64,000 nt of DNA. Origin: Garcia nutans (lineage: Eukaryota; Streptophyta; Magnoliopsida; Malpighiales; Euphorbiaceae). Positions 24,183 to 34,539 of the stretch are shown here, one piece after another (position 1 is the first letter of the stretch; each line of letters starts with the position of its first letter). The notes below the pieces were generated by a model. It searched no databases. It saw only the letters and a program-made list of their open reading frames with translations, and was not told the origin of the DNA. The translations under genes and the position numbers were made by a program. The stretch lies in contig CANTUV010000051.1 in NCBI GenBank assembly GCA_947685225.1, positions 2,108,001-2,172,000 on the forward strand, written 5' to 3'.

Positions 24183-26848
24183 TGTAACACCTCCATACTC
24201 TATATAAGTACTATACATATACCTTGTATACATGCAGTACATATATAAAGTATAAGAATGTCACTTTTCATTTCAGATTAAAAACCTTTACTCTAGTTCC
24301 AAACATTAATACATTTTATTTAAAGAACATTTACAAAATCTTTGTACTTTCGATGATCTTACAAATATATAATGATCTTGTCTTTACCAAAAATTCATTT
24401 ATACATATGAATACATTTTTATCAAAAATACAATATAATTAAATTGTACATGTATGCACCACCTTCTAGTTGGTCTCGAAATACTCTTACCCTTCCCGTG
24501 GCATAATGATTTGACTTCAGATCAACCACCTACTCACCTGCGCGATTTACACAACCGCGCTAAGCTCGAAAGCTTAGTAGTACAAATAAATATTATAAAC
24601 ATACCATACAGAAAATCATACTCATATATTAACTTCATGTATCATTAATTTCTTATCATGTTTTTCCCTTTTCAATTACACTTTTCATATATTTCTACTA
24701 ATCTCATAATTATATACATATACACATATATTATTAACACAAACCACAATTCCATAACTTATTAGAACATTCATAAAATAATACTCGCAATGTCCACATC
24801 CATATACATATTACATGTCATATTGTACTTTCAGAATCTCATCTTTCAGCATAGCTTCTCAGGCCATATTTCTTTTCAATAATTTACTTATGTATTGTAA
24901 TCATATCATACTTCATAACATTACATGTCATTATATAATTCAATTAATTCATCATTTATGATTCACATTGAAACAAAGACAAGCATGGGCCCAAAAGACA
25001 CTAATAGGTCAATCCACTTTCAGAGTTAATGTTTTGGTTTAATTAATACATTTATCATTATCATTATCCCAACTAGGCTTCAAGGATTAGGCTCAACCAA
25101 ACTTCAAGGGGAACAAAGCATGCTAAGTATCAACCCAACTTGGTTTCAAGAACCAAACCCAACCTAGCTTCAAGGGTTGTAACATCTCAACTAGGCTTCA
25201 AGGATTAGACCCAACCAAGATTCAAGGGGAGTTAAGCATGCTAAACTTCAACCCAACTTGGCTTCAAGGATCAAATCCAACCTAGCTTCAAGAGATTGTT
25301 ACCATTAGGCATGCCACTAATAACAAAACTCTGAAAATGGAATAACATATTAGACACACAATTCATTCATTATTTCATTATCAATTTCATTCTCATTTTC
25401 TCATCATCATTTAGGCAATCATGCCTCAATTATCTCATTTGTATCATTATAGCCAACAACAATGGCTTCACATCTCATCAATAGAATATACATAACCAAT
25501 TACATTGGACATACATTTTAAATTCATCATCATCTAGGCAAACATGCCCCACTTATTTCATTTGAATCATTATAGCCAACCACAATGGCATCACATCTCA
25601 TCATATCACAATTCACATTGAAGCAATTCATCATTAAAGTATTCATCATAACCAATTGTATTGCACATATATTTTGAATGATCATCATATATTTCACATT
25701 ATACAATTCATAGCATTAATCAAATGTATCAACAATATAATAGATTACTTAACACATTTACAACCAAATGTGTTAAGTCTCAAAATAATGTAAATGTATG
25801 CAAGCATGTAAGTTTGTACTTACCTCAAGAACAACTCACACCAATCTATACACTTCCTCTTCCAAGAATTCTTCACTATATGGATTAGGGCAACTCAACC
25901 TCTTCACAACCTAATCCAAAAGGAATAATACACACTTATTTACAAATACACATGAATTCCAATACAATTATTCACCTATTGGTCTCATACTAGACTCATA
26001 GATCACAAATTACAAAACAAAACCATTATCTAAGTCCCACGGTTGTGGCCTCACAACCCCACGGCCGTGGGTTAGCAAACGAATCTGCCCACTTTTCTCT
26101 AAACCCCCACGGTCGTGTCCCTCACTTGCCACGACCGTGGCACTCATTTGCCATGATCGTGGCATCCATTTTGCCTCTGTTTCAGACCAAACTCATATAT
26201 TATGTGTTTTTAACTTCAATAAACACAAACATATAGAAAATCCAAGATAATAATTGATCAAACTCATAACATACATCAATTACCAGTTAATTTAACACTT
26301 ATATAACTTCAACATATCATAATAATAATCATTATATACATCATCCATATATCAATTATTCAATTCCCCAACTCATTTATATTAAACCCTTACTAAACAA
26401 TTTCAACAATCCATCATCATCCTCACAAATAACCATTTTATCATCATCTAAATACCAATTCAACATATCTATATACTTCAATCTTTCATTATCATCATCT
26501 TCACACACTAACCATATCAAATATAAACACAATCAATAGAAATCAACACAAAGAAATGAACACTTACTTGAATTCTTTGCCAAATCTTCAATATCCACCT
26601 TCAATTCTCTTAAAGCCCTTAAGAATTTGATGTGTATGCCAACAAAATCACATTTCTCTCTCTCTCTCTCTCTCTCTCTCGTTCAAGAAGAAGAAGAAGA
26701 AGAAAGAAAGAAAGAAGATCTTTTCTTCCTTTTTCACTCTTATCTTATATATATATATATATATATTAATATAATTAAATCCCTTAAAAATTCTCCACCA
26801 CACACTTGTCATTCCCTTTGACATCCTTTTCTTCTTTTTTCTCTTGTA

Positions 26849-26929
<81 letters not shown>

Positions 26930-27154
26930 AATTACTTTTCCTACACCAATATATACATCATGTATATGTGATGTATATGTTGCTATATGTATATCTCTTA
27001 TAAATTGTATTTATATTTCCCATATTTTTCAAATACCATATATACATATCATCCTTCATATACATCTATCTCTTATAATATTTTCTTTACATATTTTACC
27101 AACATATCTTCTCACAACTACTATTCCAATGTACACCAAAATCGGGGTATTACA
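24183..27154 (-). repeat. LARD-D 5' LTR
   Basis: 2.97 kb. Same organisation as 17778-20707. The (ATT)n run at about 26848-26931 has around 27 units against about 17 in the other LTR, which explains most of the length difference. The (TA)n at 26746-26765 is the likely TATA region. The direct repeat around CAACTAGGCTTCAAGG is at 25069-25300. Confidence 0.9.
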
Positions 27155-27509
27155 GCAAATTAGCTCTGATCTTGACATAGCAAAATCAACTCAACAAGCA
27201 ACCTCAATCTAGACTCGACCTGGTCTAGTTAAACTCTCCGGCTCTATCGGATCTCTCCTGTCACCTGCGCGATAAATTACAATCGTGCTAAACTAAATGC
27301 TTAGCGGTATAAACTTTTAAAGAAATAAAACTGTAAAATAATGTCAATGTATAATGCTTATGGATATCATATCTCATATCATTTCATTATAAAATATTTT
27401 TTAATTGTTTCACAATTCACAATTCATAAAAAAAAAAAAAACAAACACAAGCATGGCCTAAAGGGTCTAATATGCTATTCAAATTTCAGAATTACTGTTT
27501 TGGTCCATA

Positions 27510-27670
27510 TTAACACCCAGTGTCTAGCCCGAAGGCAAATGACGCTCAGCATCTAGCCTGAAAACAAATCATAGTATGTCCAGCATCTAGCTTGAAGGCA
27601 AGTGACATCCAATGTCTAGCCTGAAGGCAAATCAATAATTGCTCAAAAGCTAGCCCCAAAGGCAAATAAT
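27510..27670. repeat. Minisatellite in the solo LTR
   Basis: About five degenerate units of 27-32 bp around GCATCTAGCCTGAAGGCAAA. It occupies the same LTR position as the unrelated 118-bp repeat of LARD-D: both follow a conserved block with ACAAGCATGG and precede one reading CTCTGAAAAT. Confidence 0.7.
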
Positions 27671-28152
27671 GAGGATAACCTCATAGGCATATCGCCAAAC
27701 ACATAACTCTGAAAATTGAATAACATGCTAGGCACATAATTAATTCACAATTCTCATTATCAATCTCTTTCTCATTTTCTCATAATCAAGCTAGGCATAT
27801 TACCTCATTTTTCATTATCTATTAGGCGCATTTCCTTATTTTCTCATTTTTTTTCTCACTTTTCTCATTTATAGCAATATCAATTCATCGCATTTCATCA
27901 TATCATCACATGGAATAACATTTTACCTTAATGCACATATGATTCACATAATCCACATATGATTCACATAATCCACATATGATTCACATTTTATACACTT
28001 TAGCCATTACCAATGGCTTTTTAACAATGCGCTTAATGCATCCACTTTTTCATTTAAAATTCCTTCATTTTTCATTTAAAAATAATTTATTTAATTTATC
28101 TAATTAAATTATCATTTATTTTATTTAATTTCCTAAAATTTTGAATGTTACA

Positions 28153-29342
28153 CTTAAACTTGCAGTGGTGCTTCAATACTTGCACACAACACTGAATGAA
28201 TACTAGTATAATTTTATTGCAAGAAAATGAAAGATGTTAAACTTCGCTATTACAATCACAATCTTACACAAAAATGATGTTTCTTATGGTATTTATAGCC
28301 TTAAAGTCTTTAACTAGCTATTTGGGGTAGGATATAATATGTTTGATTCTTGCCTCCCACTTTTTTTTCTCTTTTATGAGCAATTTCATAGTCGAAATGC
28401 ATTTGGTCTGGTCGGCTGGGGCTCTGCATAGTCGGGTTGCACTTGGTCAGGTTAGCATGACCTCTGCATGGTCGGATTGGGCTTGGTCTGGTTGTGCTCT
28501 TCATATTTTATGACAAGTTCTTTAACGGCTAATACACATGTTATCCACTAATTGAGTGGATAAGTAACAACTATAATTTTTAAAGCCCATACCAGTGGTA
28601 TGCTCGGGATCATTTTAGTTCGGCCGGTCTTCTTCCAGTATGCTGAGATTTTAAGAGTATTGGCAATCGTGAGCTCGATTTGAGCTTGTTGGATTTTTGC
28701 CTATAGTTTAGTTTGGTCAAAATGTATCAGTTTCGATCGGCCTAAGTATAGCATGCTAAAACTTTTAGAGTACTAGTGACCATGAGCTCTACTGGATGTC
28801 TTGAAAATTTATCATTGAGCTTGGTATGCTTGATCATCACACTAGTTCGGTTGGAACATATAGTCCATTCACAGAGTGATAATGATATTGAGCGTGTAAA
28901 TACTTTAGTTAGAGTCAAGCTTGATATGCTCATCCTTGATTCTATTAGCTTAAGGCTCAATGTGCTCGGTTCATTGCTTAGCTCGTGCTCTACTTGTTTG
29001 CCTTGTATTTTATCTGATCAGCTCATTCTCAATGCATTCTCCAGTCCGATAAGCTCGATTTTGAAACATTTATGCTCATCATTTTGTTATTCATTAGTTC
29101 GATATTGGTATACTGACTTTTAGTAGGTTCAGTCAGAAACAACAAGCTCTACTCGCCATCATCATTCCTCAGCTAGGTATGATGAACTGCTTTAAGTCCA
29201 ATTCGCCTGGCTGGTGGTCTGGTATGCCTCTGAAGAATTCTTCAACAAATTAAGTCCTGCACAATGTAGCTTAATATAAATATTAGTCTTATTCAAATTG
29301 ACTACCTAAGATCAAAATAGAGATCAACTTGCATGGCTAACA
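28153..29342 (-). repeat. SIRE-2 3' LTR, proximal part
   Basis: First 1.19 kb of the 3' LTR, starting TGTTAGCCATGC at 29342 on the minus strand. It matches 57030-58176. A TATA box (TATAAATA) is at 28290-28297. U3 carries many short words of the type GGTCGG, GGTCTGG and GCTCGG. ORFs here are not genes. Confidence 0.85.
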
Positions 29343-29659
29343 ATCTCCCCCTTTTTTACTTTGGCAATTAAATTGATTTGATACTGATTTAAGTATTATT
29401 GCAAGCTCCCTCTTAACATATGCTATAGGTTTTTATTATTTAACTCCCCCTTAGTATCTCTCTCCCTTTGACAAATATTATCATCAATTCATAATCTCTC
29501 CACCCTTTGATAAAGAAAAAAAGAATGTCAACATCACTCAATAAAGTAAAAACTTTTATTAAAATGAAGCAAAAGATATGAAAACGTGTATGTATGATCC
29601 TTTTCATTTAAGGACCAATAAATATATAGAGATCATGTAAGAAAATAGAAAAGATAAAG
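29343..29659 (-). other. SIRE-2 3' untranslated stretch and polypurine tract
   Basis: 317 bp between the env-like stop codon and the LTR. On the minus strand it ends in AAAAAAGGGGGAGATTG overlapping the LTR start, the polypurine tract. No ORF. Confidence 0.75.
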
Positions 29660-30887
29660 TTAAGGTAGTGGTGTATAAGGTAGATAGTCAAAGTCATCAT
29701 CACTATTTCCATGTCCCTCTTCCTCATTGTTATCTCCTTCATCAAAGATTCTATTTGGCTCTCCTTCATCTCCTTCTTCTTCTGATGGAGGACATTTGGG
29801 GATTCCTATAAACTCTTGCATATCCTTAAAGTCCATATGAAGGTGAGATACTCTTTTGGTAAGATCATCAACGTGGGAGGATTGTAAAGAAATTTGATCT
29901 TAAATTTGATGGAGTATATCAAGGGTGAGACCTTGGGTTCTAGAGGTTTGAGGACTCAAAAATTCCACTTAAAAAGACTCTTGACTCTCATTAATAATTA
30001 TTAGCCTTTTGCTTTGTTGACTTTTAATACCTTGAGCACTAAAGGTATAATGGTATGTTCCATCTACTTCAACTATGAATTTGGAATGTTTCAATTATTT
30101 AATATTGATTGGGTTTTTTACAGGATCAAGAGGATTGGATAGAGTAGCTAAATAGGTAAGGGTAAGAGCATTCATATATTTTCCTATTTGGGTGATGAAG
30201 GATGTGATCAAAAGGGTTCCGGTAGATTTGTTTTGGTGGATGATAAATTGGTTAATCAGAAATTTACTGGCTTGAATTTTCACCTTTTGCTCCAAGTAAT
30301 AAAGAAACAAAAGATCTTTGTGAATTAGTTTCTCATTGCTTTTTCCTCATGCATTAATGGTATAGGTTATGATTCTATGAAGAATCCAAAGAGGTAAGGT
30401 TCTAAGGTATTGAGCATTCGATTGCTTGTGAACATTGGATTCTAAAGAAATTTCTTTCCAAAAATAAGCAAGATAGCATTAGAAATGGATGGATCGGATA
30501 GATAATAAATACCTTCCGTTTTGGATCCCCAAATGGATGAAAATTCTTGGAAAGAAAGTTAATAAGACATATTGAAAAGTTTGAATGTGATGGAGTAGGT
30601 CCTAGTGGTTCCAAGCCTCTCTTCTCAACAACTAATGCAATGGGAAATTCTTTAGTTAAAGATTCACATCCAAGATCATTCTTCTCTAAGAATACAAATT
30701 TTTCCTACCAATGATATGACAAGGCTTCATGAACATAGTATTCAATACCTAGGGCTTCTATAGTAAAAGAAGAAGGGATTTTGTTTAGTTCACATTTCTT
30801 GTTTTGTATGATAGCATACCTTTGCTCTTTTTTTTTCATCACACAAGTACCTAGGTTTGTGAATTCTTAGCTTATGCTCTTCCATAG
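29660..30887 (-). pseudogene. SIRE-2 env-like ORF, main segment
   Basis: Continues from 50972-50900 across the Tat-2 insertion. Segments at 30402-30614 (70 residues) and 30095-30310 (71 residues) are open; the latter carries the LATLSNPLDP block shared with SIRE-1. The C-terminus is strongly acidic (EEEGDEGEPNRIFDEGDNNE around 29735-29795), and the stop is at 29660-29662. Stops and frame changes between segments show it is not functional. The 'env-like' label is positional; I see no clear signal peptide or fusion motif. Confidence 0.65.
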
Positions 30888-31140
30888 TGTAGACCCTTAA
30901 TTTTGACCCCAATTTGATATGGCCCTAATTAAAAGATGCCAAAATAAATTTGATCCGACTTTAAATATTAACCTAGTTTATAATTTTTAAAGGAGTCAGT
31001 TCTGATTAAAGAGGCATATATTTAATTGTAAAACCCTAAAATCAAGTGGAATTAACCCAAATTAAAATTTTTTTGACCCATAAGTTAAAAAAGGTAAGAA
31101 TAATTTAAGTGAGGCCGGCCTGGGAGACATTAGCATGCCT

Positions 31141-31373
31141 CATGTCGATCTGGCAGCCCAGATCGACATGAGGCTGGACTCATGTCAACCTGGGCAAGCT
31201 AGGTCAACATGAGCATGCTTCATGTCGACCATGGGAGGCTAGGTCGACATGAGCATGCTTCTTGTCGACCTTGGCAGCCCAAGATCGACATGAGCATGCC
31301 TCATGTCGACTTGGGTAACCCATGGTCGACATGAGGTTGGTCTCATGTCGACCTAGGGCAATCAGGTCGACAT
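31141..31373 (+). repeat. U3 hairpin array in the Tat-2 5' LTR
   Basis: About five tandem, roughly 40-bp units, each able to fold on itself. The best is 31141-31170: CATGTCGATCTGG, loop CAGC, CCAGATCGACATG, a perfect 13-bp stem. Between hairpins stands GAGCATGC or a variant. Counterparts are at 46141-46366 and 49001-49193; Tat-3 has an A/T-shifted version and Tat-1 lacks it. Confidence 0.85.
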
Positions 31374-31457
31374 AGGTTCAATACGTTTCTAAATTCAACT
31401 ATAATTTGTTTTAGGGACTGATTTATATTAGGTTAAGGATTCTGAGTGAGGTTCGGC

Positions 31458-31465
31458 TATAAATA
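31458..31465 (+). promoter_or_regulatory. Tat-2 5' LTR TATA box
   Basis: TATAAATA in the context GGTTCGGCTATAAATATTAA, conserved at 46449-46456 and 49279-49286. It lies just downstream of the hairpin array, so the array is U3 and the teloboxes and three hairpins are transcribed. Confidence 0.7.
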
Positions 31466-32097
31466 TTAACGTTTCAAAATTCAGAAAGGAGGAGAAAACA
31501 TTAAAAAGAGAAAAACATTAATAGGGGATGATAGCAAACAGAAAAGATTAGCAGCAAACATTCATCAGTCATCAATCCATCAAAGACAGCAACGCTGTCT
31601 TTGTTCATTGTCCATCCAGAAGTTAATTGTGGAGGAACCAACGAGTGGAGGTTTGTTCTTTAATCATGAATTATTTATGTTCACAGTAGTTTTGTTTCTT
31701 TGATTAATAAGAACATGCATGCAGTAACTTGATCATTGAACACACAGTACCTTGATCTTTGAACATGTAGTAAATTGGTTTTTGTTTTAATAACTTTAAT
31801 CGTTTGCTTTAATTATCACATTGATCAATTGGTATTCGTAAACCCACTGACATATTTCATAAAAAAACATAAAACTATCCAGTAGCCATCGATGATTTAA
31901 ATTAATTGTTAAAATCTATCTTGTTTACTTTAACTTCAAGAACCGTATGTTGTTTCATTAAAACTCAAAACCTCAAACTATTTTTATCCAAAAGCCTAAA
32001 CCATTTCATTATTAAACTCCAAATTATTGATTATTTTTCCAAAACCTTAATTTATTTTTCCAAATCCAAAATTATATTTTTTAAGGCAGTAAGTCAA

Positions 32098-32308
32098 ATC
32101 CAAAAAACCCTAACTATCCAAAACCCTAATTCCAAAAACCCTAACTATCCAAAACCCTAATTCCAAAAACCCTAACTATCCAAAACCCTAATTCCAAAAC
32201 CCTAGTTTCCAAAACCCTAGTTTCAAAAACCCTAAAAATCCTAATTTCAAAACCCTAATTATAAAACTTTAGTTTCTAAAACCCTAAGTTCCGAAACCCT
32301 AAATTCAA
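32098..32308 (+). repeat. Telobox cluster in the Tat-2 5' LTR
   Basis: Ten exact AAACCCTAA motifs in about 210 bp, separated by words such as CTATCC and TTCC. AAACCCTAA is the plant telobox, bound by TRB-type Myb proteins in known promoters. It is too irregular for true telomeric DNA. Counterparts are 49920-50165 (eight) and 9010-9560 in Tat-1 (about ten, inverted). Confidence 0.8.
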
Positions 32309-32503
32309 TTGATAATTCTTTAAAATCCTAAATTTATATATTTATTGCTTTATTTAATTTTAGATTTGATTATGTAGTTTATTATATGTTTTGATGGTTG
32401 ATTTATTTAATTTCAATGCTTGATTTATTTAATTTATCATGGATGGATATTTTCTTTATTATTATGATTATTATTTGTTTGTTTTAGTATTCAAATTGTA
32501 ATT

Positions 32504-32672
32504 GGTATGTTTCCACTTTGCGGGTACCTCATTACTTAAGTATTATGTAATTTAAATCGCTTTTATATTTTGGACCAATGTAAAGGACATGCTTCCACCT
32601 TTTGGTGGGTGTCCCATTTAGTTTTATACATGAACGATGTAAGGACATGTTTCCATCCTCGGATGGGTGTCC
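32504..32672 (+). other. Three tandem hairpins in the Tat-2 5' LTR (transcribed part)
   Basis: Hairpins at 32504-32528, 32585-32614 and 32643-32672. Architecture: outer stem, 5-nt bulge TGYTT, inner stem, 3-4-nt loop, inner stem, one G, outer stem. Outer stems are GGTA/TACC, GGACA/TGTCC, GGACA/TGTCC; inner stems are CCAC/GCGG, CCACC/GGTGG, CCATC/GATGG. Stem sequences differ while pairing is kept. Function unknown; a role in RNA packaging, translation or stability of the leader would be inference. Confidence 0.75.
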
Positions 32673-33063
32673 ATTTATTTGCCTTTATTTGGACATTGCT
32701 TTGATTTTAATATAATGATGTTTTATTTCAATTGTTGCATGTAATATGGATAATATTGTTATACTTAATAATTTTATAATATTAAGACATGTAAAGGAGG
32801 CCGGTTCCAATGAACCGGGCATTGTGGGGGTGTTGGGCCATTTCTCACCTTCCCCACACATACCCAACTTTTCGAACCCATTAGGGGGTTAGGGATTCCT
32901 TAGGAATCGAGTCATCCACCCCTTTCTTTTTTTCGGCCCGTCCGGGTGGCAACTCCATTTTCTCCGGGCTTATGTCTGTGTTCTCTAAGGCCCCGAGCCT
33001 AAACAGTGCCAAAGTCGCAAGAACCATTCCACCGGGAGTGGGGAAGAAAATTCCCGCTCACAG

Positions 33064-33081
33064 TGGTGACTCCACTGGGGA
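33064..33081 (+). other. Tat-2 primer-binding site (tRNA-Arg type)
   Basis: TGGTGACTCCACTGGGGA, one base after the LTR end. Same class as Tat-1. Confidence 0.85.
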
Positions 33082-34101
33082 TAAGAGAAGTTGATTTTAT
33101 TTGTCTTTATATTATTCTATTCTTTCTTATAATGATATTATCCATTGCATCATATTAGATTGTATCGTGTGCGTGAGTTAGGACGCTCGTGTTACCCATG
33201 TTGTGTTATGTAAGGGATACCATACTCTCACTCAAGGTATGGAGATCGAGCATGGCGTAACCACTCATAGCCTCGTACCTTTTGGTATATACTTGCTATG
33301 GGAACCTAAGCCTTTTCAACCCAAAGACTAAAGCTCATGTAATTGGACTAGTTACTTTCCTTAGGTTTTTACCCCAAATGCATGTTGTTTGACTATGGTT
33401 AATTTATCTTAGCTTAAATCATGGCTTATTTGGTTTGTTCTTTTTCTAATATGACCTAAATACATTGTGAGCTCAAAATAAATTTTTCTTTAAAATCTAA
33501 AAGACCAAAGCTATTTTCAAAACTTTTCAAGTTGGTCTTTGGACATAAAACTTTTCTAAAAACAAATCAAAAATTCTTTTGCTCATAACCCAAATACTAA
33601 GCCCAAAATCTATTTTTTCTAAGATCTTTTTACAATGGGCTTAGATAAAAAATTATTTTCATCCAATCTTTTATTGCAAAGAGCTTGCAAATAATTCTAC
33701 TTAGCGATTAGGGATTAATTTGCTTAGTTTATACTAAGAATAATTAATCATGGGCTTGTTTTTGGCATAAATCATTAGTTAATTTTTTCAAGTGAGAAAT
33801 CTATTAACAATAAATCTCTTAATTTAGTTTTAATCCAATATAGCATAAAAGCTACTTTAGTTGGTTGAATGGATTAAAAACTAATTGATGGGAATTATCA
33901 TGGATTGATTTTCATTTTTGAAAATATAACTATTGGTTGAAAAGTCCGAGGGAAATTATTTGAAAACAAGGTATCCCATGTTGGTATTTTGTTAACCATA
34001 TACCTAGAAAAAGAGACTCGCCAATCGTGTGTGGATGTTATAAGGTTGGAAGGGATGTTCTACTTATCTTTGTTGATTGTTTGTGCATACATACATACAT
34101 G
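33082..34101 (+). other. Tat-2 leader, up to the Athila insertion
   Basis: About 1 kb of non-coding leader matching 7041-8184 inverted. It continues at 40882 after the Athila. Bases 34097-34101 (acatg) are the Athila target duplication. Short ORFs are not conserved in frame with Tat-1. Confidence 0.65.
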
Positions 34102-34287
34102 TGATAAGTGCACAATTGATTATATTTTGCCCCTATTTCTTAATATGATTATTATCCAATTGAGTTTAATTTATTTGTTCAAGTGTCTTTTAGGGTTAAT
34201 TTCAAGAATTCTCTGTATTTTGAGGCTTATGGTCATTTCAGAGGAATTATGAATGAAAGTGGAAGAAAAGAGCAAAATTCATCGATG

Positions 34288-34516
34288 GACACGCCCATGG
34301 ACATGGGCTTGTCAATGGACGTGCCCTTGATGCTGTATACAGAAGCATTGACACACCCAGTCACATGGGCGTGTCACCAAGCGTGCCTTTTGCAATGTTT
34401 CACAGTAGCTGTGACATGCCCAGTGACATGTGCATGTCACTGGACGTGCCTTATGTTCAAAATCTCAGTGGCAATGACATGCCCAATGACATGTGCATGT
34501 CACTGGGCGTGTCAGA
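34288..34516 (+). repeat. Palindromic repeats in the Athila 5' LTR U3
   Basis: Five or six degenerate units able to fold, such as ACACGCCCATGGACATGGGC and TGACATGCCCAGTGACATG. The 3' LTR copy (39718-39933) has one unit fewer near its end. Confidence 0.75.
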
Positions 34517-34531
34517 CGAAATTATCTGCAC

Positions 34532-34539
34532 TATAAAAG
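34532..34539 (+). promoter_or_regulatory. Athila 5' LTR TATA box
   Basis: TATAAAAG just after the palindrome block; the equivalent in the 3' LTR is 39950-39957. Likely start of the element transcript about 30 bp downstream. Confidence 0.65.

Larger units (their letters stand above)
17778..27154 (-). mobile_element. LARD-D: large non-coding retrotransposon with Tekay-type ends
   Basis: 9.38-kb element with TSD gcaaa at 17773-17777 and 27155-27159, LTRs at 17778-20707 and 24183-27154, and a 3.5-kb interior. On the minus strand LTRs run TGTAATACCCCGATTTT...GGTGTTACA. A tRNA-Met-like primer-binding site adjoins the right LTR and a polypurine tract adjoins the left one, which fixes the orientation. 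The sequence beside the tract (GACGAAATTATTTAAGGGGG) is typical of Tekay chromoviruses. I find no gag or pol in any frame, so it fits a large retrotransposon derivative mobilised in trans. Confidence 0.9.
17263..28152 (-). mobile_element. Tekay-type solo LTR, interrupted by LARD-D
   Basis: About 1.5 kb of own sequence (17263-17777 and 27155-28152). Ends are TGTAACACCC at left and ATGTTACA at right, flanked by TSD cttaa (17258-17262 and 28153-28157). No interior or second LTR is present, so it is a solo LTR left by LTR-LTR recombination. It is a distant relative of the LARD-D LTR: both share the block around CACCTGCGCGAT and a block reading ACAAGCATGG before a minisatellite. Orientation is inferred as minus from that similarity. 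Confidence 0.85.
30888..33062 (+). repeat. Tat-2 5' LTR
   Basis: 2.18 kb, TGTAGACCC...CGCTCACA. From left: U3 with a hairpin array (31141-31373), TATA box (31458-31465), telobox cluster (about 32098-32308), three-hairpin block (32504-32672) and a conserved distal region ending in a small GGGG/CCCC-type fold. Several percent different from 48751-50894 by eye, so the insertion is not recent. Confidence 0.92.

Noticed and set aside
28776..29123. 115-residue ORF in both orientations
   Set aside because: It lies within the SIRE-2 LTR U3, and the frame is not kept in the 5' LTR copy.
32098..32308. Interstitial telomere
   Set aside because: The motifs are spaced irregularly by other words and lie at a fixed place in every Tat LTR.
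34183..34536. ORFs with repeated Met/Cys/Trp patterns in the Athila LTRs (also 39601-39873)
   Set aside because: They read through the palindromic U3 repeats and differ between the two LTRs.
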